The notes under the pieces: generated by a model
The model's database searches: none
What the model saw: only the letters and a program-made list of their open reading frames with translations
Told to the model about the DNA's origin: nothing
NCBI GenBank assembly: GCA_001599815.1
Contig: BCIA01000005.1
Coordinates: forward strand, 3,480,472 to 3,544,471
Source: Furcasterigmium furcatum
Taxonomy: Eukaryota; Ascomycota; Sordariomycetes; Glomerellales; Plectosphaerellaceae
Reading direction: 5' to 3'
Length of the DNA: 64,000 bases
Position numbers and translations under genes: made by a program
In this document: positions 1 to 9,602 of the stretch, piece after piece
Numbering within the stretch: the stretch's first letter is position 1
Layout: the number at the start of each line of letters is the position of its first letter

Positions 1-1871
1 GCCCAGGCGATCGTGTGATCGATCTTGTTGGGGAAGCTTCGCACGGTGCACATGGGGAACTCCTTCTCGGGAGGATCCTGAGAGGAGGAGTACGACTCGG
101 TCAGGTGAGGCAGAACAACCTGGGTGTTGCCCTTGGTTCCCAGGGTGCCACTCTCGAGGAGAGGCTTGCGGAAGAAGACGCAGCGTCGGTCAACGTACGT
201 GCGGGCCTCCACATTGTCAAGAGCATTGGTGACGCCATCCAGACGGGTCCAGAAGTCCTCGTTGAAAGTCTCCTCGGTCTCGGGGCTAACGCGGTCCTTG
301 AGAGACGTGATGTGTCCGACGAGGTCGGGGTTCATAGCCTGAGCGGCGGCGGCGGCGCAGTCACTCTTCATCTTGCCCACATCCGGAGCACGGAACAAGA
401 ACTGGCGGTTGAGGTTGCTCTTCTCGATGGAATCCATGTCGGTGACAATGATCTCACCCTCCGGACCCGCACCAAGACCAATCATGGCCCAGTTCTTCAG
501 CATCTCGCAGCCAATGGCGCCTGCGCCAACGAGGAACTGCTTCACATTGGAAATCTTCTCCTGGTACTCGCGGCCAAAGACGGCGATCTGGCCGTCGTAC
601 CTGGATCCGAGAGGCTTGCAGAGCTCAGGGGAACGAGCGGTCGTGGTAGGCAGGGACTCGAGAGAATCGAAGTACAGCCACTGCTGGATGGGAGAGAACT
701 TGCCGGAGACGGCCTTGAGCACCTCCTGCGCGACGATTCCGCCGAAGAAGGCGGCCATGGGGTTCAGGTCACCCCTGGCCTGGTAACTCAGTTCCCTGAT
801 GAGCTTCTCGTCGAATTCGACCTCGACGTTTTGTTGCTCGGCGAACTTCTTGGCCGAGACAAAGATCACCGTGGCGTCATCGTCGTCCATCGGGTTGGGG
901 AAGCGACCCTGGCTCTGGGCGAAAGCATGGAGAGCCTGGAAGCCGAAATGGAGCTGTTGGGGGCGATCAAACTTGGCAAAGTCGGAAATGAGGAAGTCGG
1001 GGTTCGCTAGGGACTCGGTCAAGCTCTTGAAGTCGACGATCTTGGGCATCTTGACCTGCTGGTAAAGACCGCCCCGCTGGTACTGGCCCAGGCCGGAGAC
1101 GTCGCCGATCGAAAAGGTGTAAGGGCCCTTGACGGTGATTTTGCGAGGAGCACAGCCATTGAGGCCCTCCATACCCTCGACTTCGGAGAAAGTGATGTAG
1201 TCTCCGTCTTCCAGACCGTGCCTGGTCTCGTCGAGGGCAGAGACAAGACCCTCTTCGTCGATGCCCGCGACAATGCCGCTCAGGGGGCTCTCGCCCGTGG
1301 GGTCGATGATGGAGAACTTCTCGCCAAAATCGCAGAAGATGGAACCGAAGAGACCGAAGGTGTCGGCGGCAACTACATAGATGCCCTTGGAGTGACAGTA
1401 GTCGGCGATGATCTGCTGGTGCGCTTGGGGCAGACTCGTCAGGACGACGACCTGGTACTTGTCGAACTGGGACAGATTCTCGACAAGACTGGGCGACTGG
1501 TGAACGCGGACGGGGGTGTAAGCATTGAGTTCGGCAACTCGCGGGGCGGTGACTTCGTCCCTCGGCTTGCCGACGTCGGCGAGGCGCAGGAAGAACTGGG
1601 AGGAGAGGTCGGGCAGAGTGGCTTTGCCGGGATCGTAGAGGGTAAGGCTCTTGACGCCAGCAAGGGCGATGTTCTTTGCGATCTCGACACCCAGGCCCTT
1701 GAGACCAACGACGAGAACGTTGGAAGCGCCCATGCGCCTCATGGCCTCGTGTCCGAGGACGTAGAGCTGACGGCTGTAGAGGGACTCATCGATCTCGGTG
1801 GTGCCGACGACGGATTCGTCGACCTGCATCCTCGTGACGAGGTCGACCTCGGGCAGCCTTGCTTCAGCCAT
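1..1871 (-). CDS. uba1: Ubiquitin-activating enzyme E1, N-terminal 623 codons (partial)
   Basis: Ubiquitin E1 adenylates ubiquitin with ATP, forms a thioester on a catalytic cysteine and passes ubiquitin to E2 enzymes. The minus-strand frame from the ATG at 1871 stays open to base 1 and is cut by the window edge, so roughly the last 400 residues (E2-binding fold) are missing. No intron is needed. The inactive adenylation half carries ESLYSRQLYVLG near residue 30 and GLKGLG near residue 56. The active half carries the nucleotide-binding loop GAGAIG near residue 449, followed by TDMDSIEKSNLNRQFLF. The catalytic cysteine motif FPMCTVRSFPN puts the active Cys at residue 608 (bases 48-50), close to Cys600 of the yeast enzyme. 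The start gives the usual short acidic leader. Long open frames on the opposite strand are codon-phase shadows. Identification is very secure. Confidence 0.96.
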   Translation of the reverse strand, partial: MAEARLPEVDLVTRMQVDESVVGTTEIDESLYSRQLYVLGHEAMRRMGASNVLVVGLKGLGVEIAKNIALAGVKSLTLYDPGKATLPDLSSQFFLRLADVGKPRDEVTAPRVAELNAYTPVRVHQSPSLVENLSQFDKYQVVVLTSLPQAHQQIIADYCHSKGIYVVAADTFGLFGSIFCDFGEKFSIIDPTGESPLSGIVAGIDEEGLVSALDETRHGLEDGDYITFSEVEGMEGLNGCAPRKITVKGPYTFSIGDVSGLGQYQRGGLYQQVKMPKIVDFKSLTESLANPDFLISDFAKFDRPQQLHFGFQALHAFAQSQGRFPNPMDDDDATVIFVSAKKFAEQQNVEVEFDEKLIRELSYQARGDLNPMAAFFGGIVAQEVLKAVSGKFSPIQQWLYFDSLESLPTTTARSPELCKPLGSRYDGQIAVFGREYQEKISNVKQFLVGAGAIGCEMLKNWAMIGLGAGPEGEIIVTDMDSIEKSNLNRQFLFRAPDVGKMKSDCAAAAAQAMNPDLVGHITSLKDRVSPETEETFNEDFWTRLDGVTNALDNVEARTYVDRRCVFFRKPLLESGTLGTKGNTQVVLPHLTESYSSSQDPPEKEFPMCTVRSFPNKIDHTIAW

Positions 1872-2763
1872 GGCTTTTTTATGGGTAGGTGACTCCCCGC
1901 TGGACAGTTTGCGCTTCCCCAGCTTGACTTCGTTTGAGGGTGGAAGGATCTTGTGAAGGTGTCGGGAGTATGGTCGTTCGATTCGGAGGGGGCGGGGTGA
2001 GGGTTTGTCGGGTGATTGATCTGTGGTAGGAGTCTCCGTGGGTTTATCGAGTGCGTGAGAGGGTCAGAGTGCACCCCAGAAGTTGTGTCAGAGGGCGAGT
2101 TAGGCAAAGGGATGGATGGAAGTTGTTCGAAAGCTGGAGATGGTGCAGCGACGAGTGCACCTGCTGCGTAATGAGACACGGTAAGGCAAGGAGGGGCAGG
2201 CAGGTGGGTCGCCGATTACCAAACGACGTCAGTGATTCTGAGCTAGCATGGAGTGGTTGCGAATTGGTGGAGCCCTGTTAGTGCAATATTGTGCAAGGGG
2301 AGCTTGGTTGCTTAGTCACGCCAGGCAGATTGAGGGGCAGGTTCCCAAGGCAGGGGCACTACTGGCGGGTTGTCAAACAGGCATCATCACGTGATTCATG
2401 AGGCGGCCGAGAACTGCTGCTGCTCCAGCGTGTCACCTGGCAATCAAGGATTGCATGTATGATGAGATAAATTCGGACAGTCGTTCCCGGAAAAGATGCC
2501 TTGCTTGCACTGGAAATGGTTCCATACAGGGACTAGGTAGTCGGCGGAGTGCATTTCCGCTGATATTCTGAGGTGGTAGGAGGGAGTGGAACAGCCGACA
2601 TTCAGGGCGACTTGACGTCGTCGTCCTATTAGAGTTGGGCCCCAGTCCCAAAATGGCTAGTTTATATGGGGACGTTGCGGCGTCTGGTTAGTCAGGGACC
2701 AACGACGCCTTTCATGTGCCTGAATTCTACCTCGACTTCCGCTGCCGCCTTCTCGACATGATA
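1872..2763. other. Intergenic, uba1 promoter side
   Basis: This 0.9-kb stretch lies between the start of uba1 and the stop codon of the CorA-like gene, both on the minus strand. It should hold the uba1 5' leader and promoter and the 3' end of the CorA-like transcript. I see no convincing gene, RNA gene or repeat; the short open frames here lack codon structure. Confidence 0.6.
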
Positions 2764-5700
2764 TCACGCATCCCACGGCGCCTTGCGGTTCCAATCCACG
2801 TGAGAGCTGCTCGTCGGCACTCTCCTGCGCATCGGGTTGAATCTCCCAAAGTATGCCCCGCCGCCATGGGGGGTTTCCTCCTCGGCAGAGTGCGCCCGGG
2901 ACGCGTCCTTCGAGTCCACGGCCGGGACAACCCCATGAGACCACCAGGTCTTCTTTGTCACACGCCCGGTGAGAGCATCCTGCTTGTATGCGTAGAGGTA
3001 CGCAGAGCACAGGACCCAGAAGGTGATGGGGATGGCAATGGCCCAGTATATCCACGACTTCTGGGGCATGTCGCGGACTACGCCCCCGCGGAGTTAGTAA
3101 ATGCCTTTTGTGGAAGTGTGAGGAGCTACTCATCGTGTCTGAGGAGCAGAGACATGTCGCAGGACTCCAGAAACAGCCAGAATAGGGGAAAATGAACTCC
3201 GGGATAACTTGCCGTCTGCCGTATTCATGCCGAAGAAGCTGGTGACGAATGACCTGAGCCGCGCAAAACCGAGTAAGCAATCCATTTCCAATTAGGGGGG
3301 GCGACCCGACCCGGACGGGACTCACAGCGGCAGGAAAAACAGTGTGACCATAGTAAATACCCGGATCGCCTTCCCGTGCCCCTCGTCCAGCACCTCGATG
3401 CTCTCCTTCACCCTCGCCCGCAGGTCCGACGACCGGTGCAGCATCGCTCGCAACTCGTCCGACTCGCGCTTCCTCGCGTCCTGCGCCCTCTCCAGCACCT
3501 CGTCCTCGAGCGGAAACCTCGCGCGCCTCAGCTTGTCCGTCACGCGGAACGACAGCGGCTCGAGCACGCGAGACATGTTCTCGAGGGACCGCCGCTGAGC
3601 CCGCGCAAGGCTCTGGAGGGCCTTGATCTCCTCCTCGAGGGCGCGGATCGCGAGGAAGGCCCGGCGCTTGGGCCTGAGGGTGGCGTTGAAGTCGAGGGCG
3701 CGGGCGTGGGCGGCGTAGAGGGCCATGAGATTCACAGATGTTGTCCTAGCGGCTGCTGCCTTCTTGTTAGAGCGGGGTGTCCTGTTCGTCCCCGGCGCTT
3801 GGTTTTCTGGCCGGGCTGGGGCATCTTCCGCCCAGGTCAGGACGCTTCTTGTCGTCCCTCGGATTGTGTTTCTGCCGGTGCCGGCAGCGAACACCGTGGG
3901 AATCGCCGAGGAGCCGGACTCGATGCGGAACGCGCCCGTCTGCGCGTTTGCCATGACCATTGAGACGATGTATTCGGCTCCCACGGCGCCGAGCCTCACG
4001 GATTTGGAGCTCTCTGCCGTGATGCTGAGTATCAAGTCTTCCCGGGCGCCCCTGAGGCATCGGACTGTGTCTGTATAGATCGACAGATATCGCTCTTGTA
4101 CTCTGAATTCTTTCGTCAGATTCCGTTTCTGGTCTTCTGGGCCGCTCAGGTGTCTCGTTGCAAGGAGAACGAGATGAGCTCGAACAGTGAACAGGAGGAC
4201 AATGTTCTCAAAGGCTTCCAGCAGACTCGTCGGTAATGATGGCGGTTCTGGTGTTCTTTTGTTGCTTGATGTACTCATCTTCTGCTCTAGAGCGGGCAGC
4301 CGCTGATCAGCGTCGGCCCTTTGGGTTCCTCCCTCATTAGTTACCGTTTCTGTCGCGGTATCGGCATCTTTCGCACGGGGCTCCGGTCGGGAAACAAACA
4401 GCTGGAGCTCTGTTGTAAGTTCTAGGATCTCGCCAAGGTCCTTGCTGAACAACTCTAGGTCATTGATCAGGGCATCCAGGCTGCTGTCTTTCCGGATGGT
4501 CTTGGTGTTGCGGAGCCAGACGATGCAGGGGTCTTCGTGCGGCCTGAAGGGCACATAGTGCGTTGTCGTTGCTTGGGTGTGTGCCTGGCCAGCGTGTAGG
4601 TGCTTGAGAGCATCTATGAGACTGTACTCCGTGTTCTCATTGCAAGCTTTACACTGCTCGCTCAACCGTTGGGCTGGATGCCCGTTGACACCCACGCCTG
4701 GGCCGTGACAGGAGCCTCGGATGACCCAGGCCTGGTCACCGTCGGCAGCATGCACGAGCGCGGCGTGCCGAAGATACTGCTCCAATTGTAAGCTCGGAGT
4801 CTTGAAACAATGCGCTCTGCTTTCAAAATGCAACAGTCGGAAAGGCGTCGTGGACTCACCCTAAAGACCGAATCCAATGCACCCCAGCAGCGACCCAAGA
4901 CGCGCTTGACGTCCTCCCCGTCGTCCTTCCAGGGAACGAAGAGACCGATGATGGTTTTCGACTTGTGAAAAATGTCTCCAATCAGCTCCTCAGCCTTCTC
5001 AATGGAGTTGACGTACAGGTCCCCTTCTCCGGCGGGACCTGGTGCCTCGTTGAGGCTTCCCCCGTCCGCATCACTGCCCGTTGCATCATTGCTAAAGTAC
5101 GTTGAGGTAAGGGACGGCATCTCCGTCGGCGCCTGAGACGTTGATGTTGTAGGCCGGTCAGTTCTCTCGTCCTGGTTGTCCCTCTGGACCGTCTGTTCGG
5201 TGCCAGGGCTCGGTTCTGGAACGTTCAGTATCTCGTGCCGATTGCATAGGTCTTCCAAGGAGCACTCGTATCCACGACTGTAGACCTTGCCGTAGTCCAC
5301 TCTTGCTGTCAGCGACTTGTCGATCTTGCGCAGCAGACGGGCCATGGTGCCGATGGTGCCCTCCTTCTCCGGCGCACCGCCGTGCCCCTGGGTCACTCGC
5401 CACATGAGGAAAGGGGTGGCCAGAAACGTCAGTCTCTCACGAATGTTCTCTGTGCCGGAACTTTGAGAAGTGCTCCGCTCGTTTCGAGTCCTTTCGGTGT
5501 ACGGGCCCGTCGGTGACATGTGTCTTCCACCTCCTCTCTGTAGGGAAAGACTTCGGGTCCTCACATAGCTCCTGAAGCTCGACTGGGAAGACGACAGCCT
5601 TCCACGGAGCGGACTCCCGCCACCGCCGCCGCCCGCCCCGGAGGCGAAGTGGTCTTCCTCGTCGTCTTCGGATGAGCTCAGATGATACGTACGGCTTGCT

Positions 5701-8332
5701 TTCTTCCTCAATCCCCTCAAAGCGTGGTCATTAACGATCCTAGTCGGTGACTCTGGCGGCTCCGGAAGATGATGGGATCTGCGGTCGAAGGTCGATGCCC
5801 TGGACCGGTTGTACGAGCTTCTTTGGCTCAACGGGGGCCTGCCAGGGTGGTCTGCTACGGGGCTTCTTGTGCGTGGCGGCGGCATGATCCGTTTACGCTG
5901 GTCTCGGCCTCCAGGGGCTGGGTCAGTCGACCGCGTGCTCCCACCGGTGAACACCCGGCTGAAATTCCTCGGCCTATACTTGACGAGCTGCATCCGGCGG
6001 CGCCTAGAGCTGGACCCAGACGAGCGCTCCGTCGAAGAGGTCCTCTCCCGTGGCCTGGGCCTCGTCATTGACCGTGACGCAAAGCTCGCCAGCGATGGCG
6101 AACGTGATCGCCGAAACCTTATGCTGGCGGTCTCAGAATGAATCTCGTAGATCCTACGATCGAATATGCCGGGGCTGTACGGCCTTCTCCGCCGCGAGTC
6201 AGTGCTTCTGAAAGAGCCGCGATCCGTGAAGTACTGTTCGCTTTTCACCCGCGCCATCGAGTCATCGTAGTACTCCCGATCCAGGATGCGGGACCGCTCT
6301 TGCTGAGGTTCACGTCGCACGTCGTCGTAACGCCTTTTGTAGCTGGTTCGACTCAGGCTCAGACGAATGTCTCCAAGCTGAGATGATGCGTCCTGGAGCA
6401 GAACCGCCCAGAGCTCTGAGTTGACCTCGCGACCGTCATAGACGTCCTCGAATATGTCAAAATCCTCTAGTGTTGTTAGGTTCGTGATGAGCACGATGAG
6501 ATCCTGTGAGAGAAGGAGGTTCAGCCATGGTGTCTGCAACAGTGCAAGTGTGCGTGAGTCCATAGCGATCGGTACTCACAGCAAAGCTGACGTCGTGTTT
6601 GACGTAGGTGTAATACTCATTCGTCATGAAGTCTGAGATCCTCACCGTAACAGGAGGCCTCGAATCGCTCTCATCGATAACAATGTTGTCCTTGCGGATA
6701 GCCGAAAGGGGCAATTCTGCCCAGGTGATCAGAATTTCTGAGAGTGCGGCGTCAGTACTCAGCTGTCCCATGCACCGCAATATCCAGAGCGAGAGAGACG
6801 AGACGTACGTGGCCCGACAACCAAACTCCGAATCCTTCCCACGTGCAGAATCTCCTTGCCCAGCCACTTCTGGGTCTCGGACAGAGCTTGTGCCTTGTCC
6901 CGCCCCTCACCCACATCGTACCCGTACTGAGCGCTTAGAAGACTTCTCATGGAGCTGCTGCCGCCCTTGGCAGCACGTCTTTCACAGAAGACGGCGTAAG
7001 GGGTCGAGGCGAAGGTGGTCGAGGCTACAATCAGGGGGTCGTCGCCGTGCTCGCCGTCGACGCGAGCGACGGTTCCGCTGGCGGCCCTGTTGGTACTTTT
7101 CGCGCCGCGCATTGGGTCGCCGCCTTCTTGAGGGCAGGTCTTGTCGATGATTCCCAAGGCGATAGACTGGTACTCGCTGGAGAGGGACGGACAGCAGGTG
7201 ATGAGGCTCTGGTCCAGCTGGTTAGCAGCGGCAGCCACGGCGTGTTGCGTGATGACTAGGGGCTCACCTTGATCACTTTGATGGAATCCGATGAATGTCG
7301 GACATGTCTGGCCATCCATATGTCAGCCGGCCGTAGCCTACTGGCGATGAGCTGTTCGGAGCGGGCGGTATGAACTCACAGCCAGTACATCTGACTCGGC
7401 GGTGACTTTTCCTGGCCCAATGGATCCTTCTGGCAATACAGCGTCACGCTGCTGTTGCCCCTCTCGTCTGTGAAGCTCTCCGCCGCGTTGATCACGACAA
7501 GCTCAGTGTCGACTCCGTTCCCGAAGCTGGCTTGCGACTGATACCACGCCTGGTGCATGCCATCAGAGCCGGCTTGGGGTAGGTTTGCTGTGGTGCCATG
7601 CTCCTTTCCATCGAATTTGAGTGTCACGGTCTCCGCTAAAGGGGCCTCCTCGTCGTCGGTATCGGCCGAGACTGGTGGCATATAGCCCGGCCTCCTCTCG
7701 CGAATAATGGCCCGTTCCACGGGTAGATCGGGGGGAGGAGAAATATAGGTACTGGCGTACCCCTCGTCTCTATAGCGCGAAGAGCTGCGACGCCTTGGTG
7801 GACTGGGGTAATAAGTGCCGTTGTAGGATCCCAGCCGTGGAGGAGGAGGAGGAGGGCTCAAGTCCTCATCGTCCCATCTCACTCGCCCGCTCGCAAATGA
7901 CTGGCCTCTCTCCGGGGGCGGAGGGCTACGGCCAACCCTGTCCCAACGACGGAGGTAAGGTTGCCTTCGGGCATTGCCACGGCTGTCATCGGAACCGGAT
8001 GATCGCCGCCGGGGCTGCTGTTCTTCGCCGGTGTGTCTGCGATAGGGGCGCGACTCTCTTTCGAACCTCGAGCCCTCGGACGCCTCTCGGTCGGAAGCTT
8101 CGCTGTGTATCCTGCGTGATGGCTTGTGAGGTACGAGGGCGTTGCTCAGAGGCTCTGGGGAATCTTCCGAGGCGTCATCGTTATCGAGGTCGTCGCTGCC
8201 GTCTTCAAGGTCCTCCCTTCCCTGTTCATCAACGTCCGAGCCATCCGTCACATGAACAGTCCTGTCATGTGCGCCGAGTCCGTCCGTGGCCGCGTCGGCG
8301 CCGTCTGCTCGATGCGACTCTGGTCGCTCCAT
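2764..8332 (-). CDS. Giant CorA-like Mg2+ transporter family protein (1,687 aa, 8 exons)
   Basis: Exons (minus): 8332-7380, 7307-7268, 7217-6809, 6737-6580, 6533-4860, 4800-3326, 3253-3213, 3077-2764; all phases agree and sum to 1,688 codons including the stop. The C-terminus has the two-helix CorA membrane module: helix 1 near residues 1559-1577, the signature GMN at 1578-1580, TADVRDM, then helix 2 near 1592-1612, followed by a tail of about 75 residues. Ahead of this lie a coiled region rich in Arg/Leu/Glu and very long disordered parts rich in Ser, Arg and Pro, including RS-type stretches and a poly-Gly run. Fungi have a large family of such CorA-like proteins with long cytosolic extensions; their transport function is mostly unproven. 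Intron 7 is an introner-like copy with a GC donor. The N-terminal start is the least certain point. The predicted location is a membrane, possibly the plasma membrane. Confidence 0.82.
3078..3212 (-). repeat. Introner-like intron, copy 1 (intron 7 of the CorA-like gene)
   Basis: This 135-nt intron on the minus strand starts GCAAGTTATC and ends GCGTAG. It splits the codon between TAD and VRDM of the conserved CorA sequence, so the boundaries are fixed by the protein family. The donor is GC rather than GT. Ungapped, it matches copy 2 at 106 of 135 positions, and 28 nt (3121-3148 on the plus strand) are identical to 32421-32448 in copy 3. A branch site TACTAAC lies about 25 nt before the acceptor. 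The inner hairpin arms CTGCTC and GAGTAG and the outer arms GGAG and CTCC are kept, with one G-U pair. Confidence 0.88.
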
Positions 8333-9602
8333 GAGTCACGACACACGAGACTCGCTGAATTGGATGAGAGCATGAAGGCCATCAATGAAAATGGCGCGTT
8401 GTGCCGCAGCCTTGCGATCAGGTACGGCGACGACGACGACAGGACCGACCTCGATGACGACCACCCACGCTGGCTCTGGGGCCCGAACCACCATCCAGTC
8501 CTGGGAGATGAGTTCAACGGTGCTAACGCCGCGTTATGGATCTGGCCACAGCAGCAATGGCCGGGGTGCGCGGGTGCGGCTGGGCCTGACGAACCAGTAA
8601 CTGACCCTGCCTCTGGCTAATCTGCAACGACATGGATGCTGCAGGGCGCACGCATGCCGCCACCTCCACTTCCCCCGGGCCGTTCGAGACCAGGCCACGA
8701 GCTGTTCGCGACGAGGGGCTTCAGGGTCAAGGCGGCATACACGTACGGGGGAAAAGCGGTGATTAGGAGTTGGTCTCGGAGGATATAGCCAAAGCATCAA
8801 TGCTGCGAACGGGTCAAGATGAACGAGAGGTAGTCGTAGTTGAAGGTAGATACGGAGGCACGGAGCTCGTCGCGCCGCGCGGGGATATGTACATTCGCCA
8901 CTCCGTCCTCCTCGCATTCACACCCTCTCTCTCCTCGCCAGGCGAGGCGAGGCTCCCACATCCTCCGCTGGTCATCAGCGCGCTCCCCACGCCGCTTCGC
9001 GCAAGGACATTCTCTCGAGGCCCCTGCACGATGGAAAATACACCGCCTCCTCACCGAGATAGATGGATAATTAAAAGAAAAAGTGGCAACAAATGGGGGC
9101 TGAAAGCCCGGGTGCCGGGAACGCCGCCAGCAAGAAGAGAGTGGGCGGCGTCCCCTCCCGACTTGGCGTCGGGCGGCACCACGGGGATGAGGTGGTCGGC
9201 TGACAAGGACAGAAAGACGGCGCGCACCTAGCAGGGCGCGCCCTCGAGCCCCGGCAGACGACGCAGAGAAGCGCAGTGTCGGGACGGTGTCGTCACACGA
9301 GCAAGAGTTCTGGGAAGAAAAAGGAAAACAAAAAGCTCTCTCGACGGATGCCCCCGCGCGATCGGGGGCCCGGAGATGGTCGGTGGTGGTCTTCCGCTGT
9401 TTTGGATGAAAACTCCCCTTCTCCTTTCTAAAAATGTCATCGGGATGAATGCGTGCCGGCAGACAGGCAGGCAGGGGCATCATGACCCGACGGGTATCGA
9501 ATGTGTGCGCAAAAATCGAGTCGCAGATAGATGAGACGAGATGGTGGTAACGATGATGGAAGAGAATTGTTGTGAGGGAAAGATTGGCGCTCAGTTCGTC
9601 AT
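8333..9602. other. Intergenic between CorA-like gene start and MSB2-type gene stop
   Basis: This 1.27-kb stretch should contain the CorA-like promoter and leader and the 3' untranslated region of the mucin gene, both on the minus strand. Short open frames on both strands look random. I see no RNA gene or repeat. Confidence 0.55.

Noticed and set aside
15..1892. Plus-strand open frames of 331 and 224 codons
   Set aside because: They are the exact codon-phase reverse of uba1. The minus-strand product is an unmistakable E1, and the plus frames have no family features.
3121..3220. Reading through intron 7 of the CorA-like gene as coding sequence
   Set aside because: Read-through loses the conserved TADVRDM sequence after GMN; the segment is explained fully as an introner-like intron.
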